In this document: in pieces, positions 44,324 to 52,890 of the stretch
Layout of the letters: each line of letters opens with the position of its first letter
Numbering within the stretch: the stretch's first letter is position 1
Assembly: GCA_900539775.1 (NCBI GenBank)
Contig: UQDL01000003.1
Location: forward strand, 1 to 64,000
Length of the DNA stretch: 64,000 nucleotides
From: an uncultured Anaerotruncus sp.
GTDB lineage: Bacteria > Bacillota > Clostridia > Oscillospirales > Acutalibacteraceae
Reading direction: 5' to 3'
Notes under the pieces: generated by a model
The model's database searches: none
What the model was told of the DNA's origin: nothing
Seen by the model: the letters and a program-made list of their open reading frames with translations, nothing else
Position numbers and translations under genes: made by a program

Positions 44324-45316
44324 TTATTTAACAACCCTGAAAAAGAAATCATCAGCTGAATTCAAAGCACCGCTTGAATATTTATAGTCTGATTCCGTTG
44401 CCGTGTAAACAGGCACAAGCGGAGCAGGATTGATTTGGTATCTGCGAGGAAGAGTGCCCTTTTTAAGCCGCACAAACATTGCAATCAGCCAAACGGTGAA
44501 AGCAGCAACCACAATTGCAGACAGAACCTGGCTCACACGAACTGTTGTGCCCGAAAAATACAGGCTGTCTGTTCGCATGCCCTCAACAACTGCCCTTTCA
44601 AGGCCGTAGCCTATACCATAAAGCAAAAATGCCTCTCCTTTAAATTTGCGGCGCTTTATAACAAAGAAGTGCAAAATCAAAAACAGCGCAATGCACCACA
44701 CGCTTTCATAAAGAAATGTTGGCTGCACGGCAGTATTCGGATCAACCGATAAACCTTTTTCTGCCAATGTTCCCTGATTTGCAATGATATTATCTCTGAT
44801 TTTTTCAGACCACATACGGAAAAGTGCCGTATCCGTATTCATGCCGAAAGCTTCCTGATTGAAAAAATTGCCCCAACGGCCTATTCCTTGGCCGATTAGA
44901 AGGCCGAGAGCTCCCATATCAAGAAGATTGTAAAAATCAATTTTTCCAACCTTGCAGCCTATTGCCGCACCGATAAGAGCACCGATTATTCCGCCGTAAA
45001 TAGCTATTCCGCCGTTCCAAATTTGTATAATTTCACTTGGATGGGCAGAAAAATAATCCCACTCAAAAATAACATAATATGCTCTTGCACAAATAATTCC
45101 CAAAACAGTGCCCCACAAAAGCACATCCATCATGCCATCAAGGCTCATTTTCCATTTATAAGCCGTTCTGCCGCCGTAAAGAACAGCAAGCAAAAAACCA
45201 AATGCAATTATAATGCCGTACCAATGCACCTCATAGCTGCCTATTGTGAAGGCAATTGACGGAACATTAAAGCTAAGCCCCAATCCGTCAAAAAAAACAG
45301 TTGTTGAATTTCCCAT
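44324..45316 (-). CDS. lgt: Prolipoprotein diacylglyceryl transferase
   Basis: A membrane enzyme that adds diacylglycerol to the lipobox cysteine of prolipoproteins. 330 residues with seven or so helices, the HWYG start of the catalytic region and the Lgt signature GRWGNFFNQEAFG. The C-terminal tail (after about 290) is longer and polar. It lies 11 bp after ymfH and is probably co-transcribed. Confidence 0.96.
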   Translation of the reverse strand: MGNSTTVFFDGLGLSFNVPSIAFTIGSYEVHWYGIIIAFGFLLAVLYGGRTAYKWKMSLDGMMDVLLWGTVLGIICARAYYVIFEWDYFSAHPSEIIQIWNGGIAIYGGIIGALIGAAIGCKVGKIDFYNLLDMGALGLLIGQGIGRWGNFFNQEAFGMNTDTALFRMWSEKIRDNIIANQGTLAEKGLSVDPNTAVQPTFLYESVWCIALFLILHFFVIKRRKFKGEAFLLYGIGYGLERAVVEGMRTDSLYFSGTTVRVSQVLSAIVVAAFTVWLIAMFVRLKKGTLPRRYQINPAPLVPVYTATESDYKYSSGALNSADDFFFRVVK

Positions 45317-45327
45317 AGTTTGCTCCG

Positions 45328-46605
45328 TTAGTTTTCTTTTGATTTAACAATAGACAATGCGCTGTATTGCTCGTTTAGCTTTTCGGCAAGCAGCTTTTCA
45401 ATATCACTTTTTTGCACGCTTTTATAAATTTCAAGAGCATCAAAAACCCCGAATCCGCCGAAGCAGCTTGCAATCATTGAATTTGCAACATCGTCTATAT
45501 CGTTATAAGACATTATTTCCTTACCGTAAAGGCTTCTGCGTGCAGCCTCAAAGCGTTCATCCGAAAAGCCGTTTGTGCGCAGATTTTCAACCTCTGCCTT
45601 GATTTCCTGTGCAACCTCGGCAGCATTGTTGCTTTCGCCGTCAAATATAACGGCTTCATATCCGTTTCCAACGAAATATTCCTTTGAAAAGGATGAATTT
45701 ATAAGTCCTTTTTCAAAAAGACTTGTGTAAAGCGGAGATGTTTCACCGGCCAAAACTTCAAGCAAAACATTCATTTCAATAAGCTCTTTAACAGTTCGCA
45801 TAGGCGTTTTGCATTCTTCCTTATAACCGAATGAAAACACCGGCATACCAACGGAAAGATGATATTCTTCGTATGATTTTACGATTTCACGAGGCTCCTG
45901 TTCAAATGCGCGCTCTATTTTAACATCCGCAGATTTTTTGAGCACCTCATCGCAAACGGCAAGCACAGAATCAACATCAACATTGCCGACAACCGCAAGA
46001 GCCATATTATTAAGATTATAAAAGGTGTCGTAGCAATCATAAAGAAGCTTGTCCGTAATATGCGAAATTGAATCAACCGTGCCTGCAATATCAATTCGCA
46101 CGGGATGATTTTTATAAAGGCACTTAAGCAGATTGAAAGTGCTCATCCAACCGGGAACATCATAATACATTGTGATTTCCTGCCCGATGATGCCCTGCTC
46201 TTTTTCAACTGTTTCCTTTGTGAAGTACGGATGAGTAACAAAATCAAGCAAAATTCGCAAGCTGTCCTCAAATCTGTCCGTACATTGAAAAAGATAACAG
46301 GTTTTATCAAACGAGGTATAAGCATTTGCAGATGCACCGGTTTCTGCATATCTGGTAAAAGCATCAAGTTCCTCGCTTTCAAAAAGCTTGTGCTCAAGGA
46401 AATGGGCAATTCCCTCCGGAACCGTTACAAAATCGCTGCGATCGCTGCGCTTGAATTTGGTGTCTATTGAGCCATAGCGTGTGCCGATAACGGCATAAGC
46501 AGAGCTGTAATGTTCTTTGGGCATAACAAAAATTTTAAGCCCAGATTTATGATCTATCTCGTAATATTTTTCATGAAGAACTGCCGAATCAACTGTTTTC
46601 ATCAT
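45328..46605 (-). CDS. ymfH: M16 peptidase, YmfH-like EF-P modification-associated protein
   Basis: 425 residues of the insulinase/M16 family. The zinc motif HFLEH is at 68-72 and the expected downstream Glu region follows. In Bacillus, ymfF, ymfH and ymfI are needed to finish 5-aminopentanol modification of elongation factor P. Its ATG overlaps the ymfF stop (ATGA), and its partner lacks the zinc motif, so the two probably form a heterodimer. Confidence 0.93.
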   Translation of the reverse strand: MMKTVDSAVLHEKYYEIDHKSGLKIFVMPKEHYSSAYAVIGTRYGSIDTKFKRSDRSDFVTVPEGIAHFLEHKLFESEELDAFTRYAETGASANAYTSFDKTCYLFQCTDRFEDSLRILLDFVTHPYFTKETVEKEQGIIGQEITMYYDVPGWMSTFNLLKCLYKNHPVRIDIAGTVDSISHITDKLLYDCYDTFYNLNNMALAVVGNVDVDSVLAVCDEVLKKSADVKIERAFEQEPREIVKSYEEYHLSVGMPVFSFGYKEECKTPMRTVKELIEMNVLLEVLAGETSPLYTSLFEKGLINSSFSKEYFVGNGYEAVIFDGESNNAAEVAQEIKAEVENLRTNGFSDERFEAARRSLYGKEIMSYNDIDDVANSMIASCFGGFGVFDALEIYKSVQKSDIEKLLAEKLNEQYSALSIVKSKEN

Positions 46606-47897
46606 TCTGCGTCCTCCTTTTCATTACCTGCGCTCACAAGCTTATAAACAGTATCCAGTTTGATTTTGCTTGCGCAATCTATTATTTGCTGCTTTGTTAC
46701 CGCATCATTGAGCGCTGCGCTTTCAACGGGTGAAACATAAATGCCAAACGGTGCCTGAGCGGTGTACCAAGCTTCAAGTGACTCCGGTGCATCACAAACA
46801 GCTCTGAGAGCATCGGAAAGCCCCGCCTTGGACGAATTAAACTCATAATCGAAATTGCCGTTTTTGATTTCTTCTATCTGAGCAATAATCTCTTTTTCCG
46901 CTTTATCCATATTAGACTCTTCGCAACCGCTTTGAACCATAATAAAGCTCTTTTGCTTAACAAATCTTGCAGAGCAGTAATAGCAGAGACTCATTTTTTC
47001 CCTTACATTGGCAAAAAGTTTTGAATACGGGCCGCCGCCGAAAACATCGCAAAATGCACGCATTTGAGCAGCCTGAGCAGCATCCTTGGGGCTGCAATCG
47101 GCACGAAAACCAATAACAAGCTTGCCCTGCTTAACATCAAGAGCTTCTTTCTTTTGCTTAACCTTAGGCACATCAAAGCTGATTTTAGCGTAATCAAGCG
47201 CAGAATATGATCTTTCTGTTTTATTTAAGCATTCAAGGAAATCCGCTTTTGCGCATTCAACATCTGCATTACCGATAACCGTTAACACAATTTTTGCAGA
47301 TTTGAGAATTCTTTTCCACGCCTCTGTTGCGGCAGCCGGTGTAATTTCCGAAATTTGCTTCTTTGTGCCGTATTTGCAAATTGCATACGGCTCACCTTCA
47401 AACATCAGCTCTTCAGCCTTTTTCAAAGCATAAAGACGCTTTTCATTTTCCTCGCTTTCGATTTTTTCAATAAGCACTTGTTTTTCTCTTTCCGTGCGCT
47501 CTGCCGGGAAAAAACCGTTATCATCAAGAAGCGGATCAAAAACCATTGAAAGCAAAAGCTTAATGCATTGAGAAGTTATTTTTTCACCGTCTAACGAAAA
47601 GCGATCATCAAGGCAGGTCATGCCAAGCTTTAACTGCTGAATTTCTCCCACCTTTGAAATTGAAGCCTCTATCACGGCTCCGTAAAGCGACGCAAGCTTT
47701 CTGTTTAAGCTCAAAATGGTGGGATACTGCCTTGAATTTCTTGAAAGCAGCATCGGCACAACCGCATTAACGGCAGCCGTTTCATTTGAAAGCGGCATAA
47801 AAAATGAAATTGAAAGTTCGTTTGTTTTAAATCTATCGGCAGGCACCGCAATTATTTCGGCACCGTTTCCGACTGTTTCAATCTTATAATCTGGCAC
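46602..47897 (-). CDS. ymfF: M16-like protein YmfF, inactive partner
   Basis: 431 residues of M16 fold with no HxxEH; the C-terminal half keeps the YSKLFANVREKMSLCYY segment that in M16 pairs supplies substrate-binding residues. The start is GTG at 47897 with GGGAGG 6 bases upstream; the ATG frame to 47939 has no ribosome site. Role in EF-P 5-aminopentanol modification follows from the family and pairing with ymfH. Confidence 0.9.
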   Translation of the reverse strand: MPDYKIETVGNGAEIIAVPADRFKTNELSISFFMPLSNETAAVNAVVPMLLSRNSRQYPTILSLNRKLASLYGAVIEASISKVGEIQQLKLGMTCLDDRFSLDGEKITSQCIKLLLSMVFDPLLDDNGFFPAERTEREKQVLIEKIESEENEKRLYALKKAEELMFEGEPYAICKYGTKKQISEITPAAATEAWKRILKSAKIVLTVIGNADVECAKADFLECLNKTERSYSALDYAKISFDVPKVKQKKEALDVKQGKLVIGFRADCSPKDAAQAAQMRAFCDVFGGGPYSKLFANVREKMSLCYYCSARFVKQKSFIMVQSGCEESNMDKAEKEIIAQIEEIKNGNFDYEFNSSKAGLSDALRAVCDAPESLEAWYTAQAPFGIYVSPVESAALNDAVTKQQIIDCASKIKLDTVYKLVSAGNEKEDAE

Positions 47898-48102
47898 TTT
47901 TTTACCTCCCGAAAGATGCATGGCAAAAGCCCGCATCAAAACAACGGCACAAGCATGATTTTACTTTAAGCTAAGGAAAGCGGCAAAACTTGCCTTAAAT
48001 CGCACCAATGCTCATTGCCTGTTCAATTAACTATAATAGCACAATATTACAATTATTTCCACATATTATTTGTTTAACAATTATTAAACAATTTAATTAT
48101 AA

Positions 48103-48411
48103 TTAAAACAGCAGATAAAGCAGCGCCAAAAGGAGCTTATCATCTGCATTGCCCTGAGAAATCAAAATCATCAAAATTATTAAGATAAGAGACGAATCAT
48201 TTTCGCTTTTATCAACAGCCTCGTTACCGAGCAAATTATCCTGCGGCTTTGCTTCAGAATACTCTTTATTAAATTTTTCCGAATTAACCTGCCCTGCGCT
48301 TTTATTCTTGCCTGCGGTGCCGTTTGGCTGCACATATGAAGATGCTCTTGAATGCATTTCGCGAACCCGGCGTTTTGCCTCTTCAACATCGCTGCGTGAA
48401 AACTCTGCCGT
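48103..48411 (-). CDS. Small protein with hydrophobic C-terminus, start codon unclear
   Basis: The annotated-style start is ATG 48357 (84 residues), but it lacks a ribosome site. In the same frame the preceding 18 codons read TAEFSRSDVEEAKRRVRE, which looks like real protein, and begin with ACG 48411 directly after the TAA of the upstream gene. AAGGAG (48426-48421) is 9 bases before that ACG. So initiation at a non-AUG codon, or read-through, is possible. The C-terminus (SSLILIILMILISQG, then KLLLALLYLLF) is hydrophobic. Function unknown; the end given assumes the long form. Confidence 0.55.
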   Translation of the reverse strand, partial: TAEFSRSDVEEAKRRVREMHSRASSYVQPNGTAGKNKSAGQVNSEKFNKEYSEAKPQDNLLGNEAVDKSENDSSLILIILMILISQGNADDKLLLALLYLLF

Positions 48412-48789
48412 TTAAAACAACTCCTTCAAATATGGCAAGGCATCAAAAAGGCGAAGAATTTTTACGGCCGTATCTGCTTTGTTTTGATTTTGCGGCGACA
48501 GATGCGGCTTAAGCGCCATAATTAAATCCGTGTTTTTATCTGATGAGGAATTCATTTTATCGAATATTTTTTTTGCCTTCATCATCATATTAAAATCAGA
48601 TGCATTTATTCCGAGTTGAGCCTGCAAAGACTGTGCTGCCGGCACACTGCCGCCGGATTTTGGCTGTGGCTTTTCGCTTTGTGCAACATTATCCTCGCCT
48701 TCGCCTCCGAGAATTGACTGCGCAACACCTTTAAGCATATTTATATCATCCTGTGAAAGCGATGATATGATATCGTTTATATTATCCAT
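48412..48789 (-). CDS. Small conserved-looking protein, function unknown
   Basis: 125 residues: a helical start (DIISSLSQDDINMLKGVAQS), a Gly/Ser/Gln-rich linker, and a helical end with LMALKPHLSPQNQNKADTAV then FDALPYLKELF. No signal peptide or membrane span. It overlaps the upstream 83-residue gene by one base (TAATG-type junction) and is followed in frame by the hydrophobic-tail ORF. Its role is unknown; a sporulation or envelope link would be guesswork. Confidence 0.75.
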   Translation of the reverse strand: MDNINDIISSLSQDDINMLKGVAQSILGGEGEDNVAQSEKPQPKSGGSVPAAQSLQAQLGINASDFNMMMKAKKIFDKMNSSSDKNTDLIMALKPHLSPQNQNKADTAVKILRLFDALPYLKELF

Positions 48790-49040
48790 TATTTATTCAG
48801 AAGCTTTTTCAAAAGCTCCTGTGCCTCCTTGCTTTGCATGATTTTTTGCGCTGTTTTTTTATCTGAAAGTGCAGCCTTAACCTTTTTGCTTGCATCCGAG
48901 GAAAGATTTTGGCTTAAAAAATCATCAAGCTTACCGCCGTCTGCCGCCTGTTTTAATTTTTGCATATCTATTCCCGATTTTTTTGAAGCCCGATTCATCA
49001 TTTTTTGCAATTCATTTTTATCAATATTAAAATCATTCAT
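48789..49040 (-). CDS. Small Lys-rich helical protein, function unknown
   Basis: 83 residues, highly charged and almost all helix (MNDFNIDKNELQKMMNRA through SKEAQELLKKLLNK). No recognised domain. First of three small co-directional genes (48103-49040) and divergent from a YfcE-type phosphodiesterase. Confidence 0.72.
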   Translation of the reverse strand: MNDFNIDKNELQKMMNRASKKSGIDMQKLKQAADGGKLDDFLSQNLSSDASKKVKAALSDKKTAQKIMQSKEAQELLKKLLNK

Positions 49041-49099
49041 TGTATTACCGCCTTAAATAAAGTATAATTATAATTATGAATTTGCGGGAGGTTTTATGA

Positions 49100-49573
49100 A
49101 TGAGGATGATCATTACATCGGACAGCCACGGAAACAAAAGCGGATTTTTCGATGTTGTTGAAAAACATATAGAAGAAGCAGAGCTTTTTGTTAATTTGGG
49201 AGACAGCAATTCACAAAGGGATTTGGAAGATGCCAAACTCTATTTCGGCTCAAGATTAAAGCTTGCCTGCGTTGCCGGCAACTGCGATTGGAGCAGTGAT
49301 TTGCCGCTTACCGCATTTATTAAATTTTCAGGCAAAAATGTGTTTATGTGCCACGGCCACACATTCAGAGTAAAAACCGGACTTAAGGATTATCTTGCTG
49401 CGGCAACCGCTTGCAGAGCCGACATTGCGCTTTTCGGTCACACTCATTGCCCAACCTGCAAGGAATTAAACGGCATTTATTTCTTTAATCCCGGTGCTTT
49501 GGAAGACTGCAGCTACGGAATTATTGATATTGAAAATAACACCGTAAACTGCAAGCACGCAAGAATAGAATAA
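49100..49573 (+). CDS. YfcE/MJ0936-type phosphodiesterase
   Basis: 157 residues of the small metallophosphoesterase family with every metal motif intact: SDSHGN (7-12), NLGD, AGNCD, CHGH and FGHTHCP. GGGAGG lies 8 bases before ATG 49100; another ATG at 49096 is in a dead frame. Acts on phosphodiesters in the cytoplasm; the physiological substrate is unknown. It contrasts with the degenerate paralogue at 19841. Confidence 0.92.
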   Translation: MRMIITSDSHGNKSGFFDVVEKHIEEAELFVNLGDSNSQRDLEDAKLYFGSRLKLACVAGNCDWSSDLPLTAFIKFSGKNVFMCHGHTFRVKTGLKDYLAAATACRADIALFGHTHCPTCKELNGIYFFNPGALEDCSYGIIDIENNTVNCKHARIE

Positions 49574-49591
49574 CAGAAACAATAAAAAACA

Positions 49592-49625
49592 GCGCCCGTG
49601 CGAAAACGCACAGGCGCCTTTTTTA
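49592..49625. terminator. Bidirectional terminator
   Basis: GCGCCCGTGCG (49592-49602) with CGCACAGGCGC (49607-49617), loop AAAA, then CTTTTTT; the minus strand ends in CTGTTTTTT. It serves the phosphodiesterase and the Cys-rich microprotein. Confidence 0.9.
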
Positions 49626-49643
49626 TGAAGCTTTAACAGCCAA

Positions 49644-49766
49644 TCAGCAACCGCAACCGCAATCATTGCCGCAACCGTTATTAAAACCACCGCAGAGGAG
49701 AAGGATTATAATAAGAATAACAATCCAAGAAGAACCACCGCAGCCGTTGTTACAACCGCAACCCAT
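49644..49766 (-). CDS. 40-residue Cys/Gly-rich transmembrane microprotein
   Basis: A short gene with GGGAGG 7 bases before ATG 49766 and a TGA at 49644. The product starts MGCGCNNGCGGSSW, has a single hydrophobic helix (IVILIIILLL, 15-24) and ends CGGFNNGCGNDCGCGC. Eight cysteines flank the helix on both sides (3, 5, 9, 25, 32, 36, 38, 40). It resembles the small Cys/Gly-rich proteins of Clostridia that pipelines sometimes call high-cysteine chorion-like, and in layout the YjcZ-type sporulation peptides. Metal binding or a spore/envelope role is inference. Confidence 0.8.
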   Translation of the reverse strand: MGCGCNNGCGGSSWIVILIIILLLCGGFNNGCGNDCGCGC

Positions 49767-49834
49767 AAACGAACCTCCCTTCGCTTTTCTAAACCATACT
49801 ATGAAAAGCAAAAGGAAGTGTTACAAATCGCAAA

Positions 49835-50509
49835 TCAAATTACAATTCCGCCGGAGACAGAAATATCCTGACCGGTTATATACTTATTTTCTGCAAGGAA
49901 AAGGACTGTTTTTGCAACCTCTTGCGGCGTTCCGAGCCTTTCAAGAGGCACCTCCTCAGCAAGCTGAGTTTTATCAAAGCAGGAATTCATACGAGTGTCT
50001 ATAATCCCGGGCGAAACACTGTTTACCGTTATTCCGCTTGGCGCAAGTTCCTTTGCAAGCGCCTTTGTAAAACCGATTACTCCTGCCTTGCTCATTGAAT
50101 AAAGAGTTTCACACGAAGCGCCGACCTCACCCCACATGGAAGAAATATTAACAATTGAGCCTCTGTGTTGCTTAATCATTCTCAGTGAAGCCTCTTTGGC
50201 ACAGAAATAAACGGCACGGGAATTAACGGCCATAAGATTTTCATAATCACAAACTTCGGTATCGTTTATCATTTTAATAAGGCTGATTCCGGCATTATTA
50301 ACAAGCACATCAAGCTTATCAAAGCGTTTAAAAATTGATTTAATATTCTGAACGCTTGCCAAATCGCATTTAATCGGCGTTACTCCTGAAATAATATCTG
50401 CCGGAGAATTATTGCAGGTAATATAAACATCATATCCCATATCGGCAAAAAGCTTTGCGCAAGCCTTTCCTATTCCGGTGGCTCCGCCGGTTATCAGCAC
50501 ATTTTTCAT
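49835..50509 (-). CDS. SDR reductase, YmfI-like EF-P 5-aminopentanone reductase
   Basis: 224 residues of the short-chain dehydrogenase family: cofactor motif TGGATGIGKA (about 6-15), NNAG, catalytic Ser/Tyr/Lys in ISSMWGEVGASCETLYSMSKAG, and a GGIVI end. The ISSMWGxVGASCE stretch is characteristic of YmfI-type reductases that finish the 5-aminopentanol modification of EF-P. ymfF and ymfH lie 2 kb away on the same strand, which supports this. GGAGAG precedes ATG 50509; the longer frame to 50608 lacks one. Confidence 0.85.
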   Translation of the reverse strand: MKNVLITGGATGIGKACAKLFADMGYDVYITCNNSPADIISGVTPIKCDLASVQNIKSIFKRFDKLDVLVNNAGISLIKMINDTEVCDYENLMAVNSRAVYFCAKEASLRMIKQHRGSIVNISSMWGEVGASCETLYSMSKAGVIGFTKALAKELAPSGITVNSVSPGIIDTRMNSCFDKTQLAEEVPLERLGTPQEVAKTVLFLAENKYITGQDISVSGGIVI

Positions 50510-50654
50510 ATTTTCTCTCCGATAAATAATTAAACTTATAAGAATGCGGCACATTACAAGCCGTTGTTGCGCATAACGGCAATTTAATTGTGCCGAAAGC
50601 AACTCCACCCAAACCGCATTACCTCTTGCAGCACAAATATATTAGCACACATTA

Positions 50655-50683
50655 TTGTTTTTTTCAATAAAATATGATACTAT
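50655..50683 (+). promoter_or_regulatory. Promoter of the 170-residue unknown protein
   Basis: TTGTTT at 50655-50660, 17-base spacer, TACTAT at 50678-50683; start near 50690. Confidence 0.55.
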
Positions 50684-50716
50684 AAACATCAGGCATCAGC
50701 CAAATAAGAAACGGAT

Positions 50717-51229
50717 GTGATTTTTACGGAAAGAGAATTTTACACAATTTCTGTTTATGTGGATAAAGACGAAAACTTAATAGGCATTCCGTGCGGCGAA
50801 AGTGAGCAATACGGGATTGCCGATATTGACACGGTGCTGTTACTTAAAGCACCGTACACGGCAGATCAGGCAGAGCAATTTATTGAGCAGGTTTTTGATG
50901 CTTGCTACACAAAAAAACATAACGACGCAAGCCCCGTTTCAACAATAGAAAGATATACAAAGAAAAAAGGATTTGTTGAGGCAACAAGCGACCTTACATT
51001 GATTTCGCTTGTTAAAACAAAAGGCACATATTCAATTATGCCAACCTTTAACGATTATGAAAAAGGACCTCTTTGCATTGATGATGACGAACGCACGCTT
51101 GCAAACCCATACAAACAAGGTGAAATGTTTGAACAAATAAATGATATTATTATGGTTTATTTAAAAGCAAACGCATTTTACAAAGAGATTGCACAGGCAG
51201 AGGAAAACAAAAAGAAAAAAGAAGGTTGA
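50717..51229 (+). CDS. Protein of unknown function
   Basis: 170 residues, acidic, soluble, with no recognised domain. It begins at a GTG with only a weak ribosome site, and ends in a Lys-rich tail (EENKKKKEG). Segments such as YTISVYVDKDENLIGIPCG and KGFVEATSDLTLISLVKTKG suggest a mixed alpha/beta fold. Monocistronic, divergent from the YmfI-like gene and ended by its own terminator. Confidence 0.75.
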   Translation: MIFTEREFYTISVYVDKDENLIGIPCGESEQYGIADIDTVLLLKAPYTADQAEQFIEQVFDACYTKKHNDASPVSTIERYTKKKGFVEATSDLTLISLVKTKGTYSIMPTFNDYEKGPLCIDDDERTLANPYKQGEMFEQINDIIMVYLKANAFYKEIAQAEENKKKKEG

Positions 51230-51306
51230 TTCATCGCTTTGCAAAACAGCTTTGAAGATTTACACTAATGCAAAAAACAAATATATGCAAAACTCTTTTT
51301 TAGCAG

Positions 51307-51335
51307 TGACCGCTGATTTCAGCGGTCATTTTTTT
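51307..51335 (+). terminator. Terminator after the unknown gene
   Basis: TGACCGCTG (51307-51315) with CAGCGGTCA (51320-51328), then TTTTTTT. The following 51336-51473 is AT-rich and shows nothing I can assign. Confidence 0.9.
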
Positions 51336-51473
51336 ATATTTAATTAAATTTTTGCCGTTTTATATTATACATTTCGTTGTTTTCTTAATGATTCTAGAAG
51401 TGATTATTTACGCATAGTTTATAATAGTTGTTTTGCAAACGAAAGTAAAAAGCATCATAATCATATAAAACAG

Positions 51474-51508
51474 CATAAAAAAAGAGCGTTTCCAATAGGA
51501 AACGCTCT
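51474..51508 (-). terminator. Terminator of the ribosomal protein operon
   Basis: Minus strand AGAGCGTTTCC with GGAAACGCTCT (51508-51498 and 51493-51483), loop TATT, then TTTTTTT, just after the rplQ stop. Confidence 0.93.
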
Positions 51509-51524
51509 GTGTTTCAGCTATATC

Positions 51525-51866
51525 TTAAACAAGCTCGATGATGCACATCTCAGCTGCGTCGCCGCGGCGAGGGCCTGTTTTAATAATGCGGCAATAACCG
51601 CCGTTTCTGTCGCTATATTTAGGAGCGATCTCAACAAAAAGCTTTTTAACAACATCTTCCTTAGTTACATAAGCAAGAACCTGTCTTCTTGAAGCAAGAG
51701 TATCTTCCTTACCGAGAGTAATCATTTTCTCGGCCATAGCGCGAACTTCTTTAGCTCTGGTAACGGTTGTTTCAATCTTACCGTTTTCCAAAAGGTGAGT
51801 AACCATTCCTCTGAGCATAGCCTTTCTGTGGTCAGTAGGTCTGCCCAATTTTCTGGTACCTGGCAT
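51525..51866 (-). CDS. rplQ: Ribosomal protein L17
   Basis: 113 residues, starting MPGTRKLGRPTDHRKAMLRG, the L17 signature. Large-subunit protein near the tunnel exit. Last gene of the alpha operon, 14 bp after rpoA and directly before the terminator. Confidence 0.98.
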   Translation of the reverse strand: MPGTRKLGRPTDHRKAMLRGMVTHLLENGKIETTVTRAKEVRAMAEKMITLGKEDTLASRRQVLAYVTKEDVVKKLFVEIAPKYSDRNGGYCRIIKTGPRRGDAAEMCIIELV

Positions 51867-51880
51867 AGAAATTCCCTCCT

Positions 51881-52837
51881 TTAGTCGTCTTCATGACTGA
51901 GTGAGAAACCAAGTGATGCAAGCTTGTTAACAACTTCATCAAGGCTCTTGCGGCCAAGGTTTCTAACCTTCATCATATCTTCTTCGGATTTTCCGATTAA
52001 ATCTTCTACGGTGTTTATGCCTGCTCTCTTCAAGCAGTTGAAAGAACGAACAGAAAGATCAAGCTCTTCAATAGTCATTTCAAGAACTTTTTCTTTACCA
52101 TCCTCATCCTTTTCTACCATAATTTCCTGATTGCCAACCTCTTCGGAGAGATCAACAAAAAGCTTAAGATGGTCGTTAAGGATCTTTGCAGCAAGCGAAG
52201 CAGCTTCGTCTGCAGGGATTGTTCCGTCTGTTTCAACATCAAGAACAAGCTTATCAAGATCAGTTTGCTGGCCGACACGAGTATTTTCAACCGTGTAATT
52301 AACTTTAAGAACAGGAGTATAAATGGAATCCACAGCAATAGTGCCAATGGGCAAATCCATAAGCTGCTTATTGCGATCGCAGGGAACATAGCCTCTGCCG
52401 CTGTCTGCAGTAATTTCCATAACAACTTCTGCACCCTCATCAAGATATGCAATGTGAAGATCAGGATTAAGGATCTCAACATCGGCGCCGTGCTCAATAT
52501 CACCGGCTGTGATTTCGCCTTCGCCGTTTGCTTTGATATAAAGGGTTTTTTGGCTTTCGTCATGTATTTTAAGAATAACGTTTTTAAGATTAAGAACAAT
52601 CTCTGTTACATCTTCTTTAACATGAGGGATAGTTGAAAATTCGTGCAAAACACCTTCAATCTTAACGGAAGTGATAGCATAGCCCGGAAGTGAGGAGAGA
52701 AGGACTCTTCTCATTCCGTTTCCGAGAGTTGTGCCGAAGCCTCTTTCAAGCGGCTCAACAACAAATCTGCCCACGCTTCTGCTTCCCTGAGTAGATAAAT
52801 CTACTATCTCGATATTCGGCTTATCAATTTCAATCAT
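51881..52837 (-). CDS. rpoA: RNA polymerase alpha subunit
   Basis: 318 residues: N-terminal assembly domain (GFGTTLGNGMRRVLLSSLPG, about 33-52), linker, and the C-terminal DNA- and activator-binding domain with LDLSVRSFNCLKRAGINTVE then LGRKSLDEV. GGAGG-type site before the ATG. Lies between rpsD and rplQ as in other Firmicutes. Confidence 0.98.
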   Translation of the reverse strand: MIEIDKPNIEIVDLSTQGSRSVGRFVVEPLERGFGTTLGNGMRRVLLSSLPGYAITSVKIEGVLHEFSTIPHVKEDVTEIVLNLKNVILKIHDESQKTLYIKANGEGEITAGDIEHGADVEILNPDLHIAYLDEGAEVVMEITADSGRGYVPCDRNKQLMDLPIGTIAVDSIYTPVLKVNYTVENTRVGQQTDLDKLVLDVETDGTIPADEAASLAAKILNDHLKLFVDLSEEVGNQEIMVEKDEDGKEKVLEMTIEELDLSVRSFNCLKRAGINTVEDLIGKSEEDMMKVRNLGRKSLDEVVNKLASLGFSLSHEDD

Positions 52838-52890
52838 TTAAAAGCCTCCTAAAAATATTTTAGATACTAAATAACAGAAATGATTAACTA

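Noticed and set aside
48180..48389. A 69-codon frame overlapping the small-protein genes
   Set aside because: It is out of frame with the protein-like reading and lacks a ribosome site; a shadow frame.
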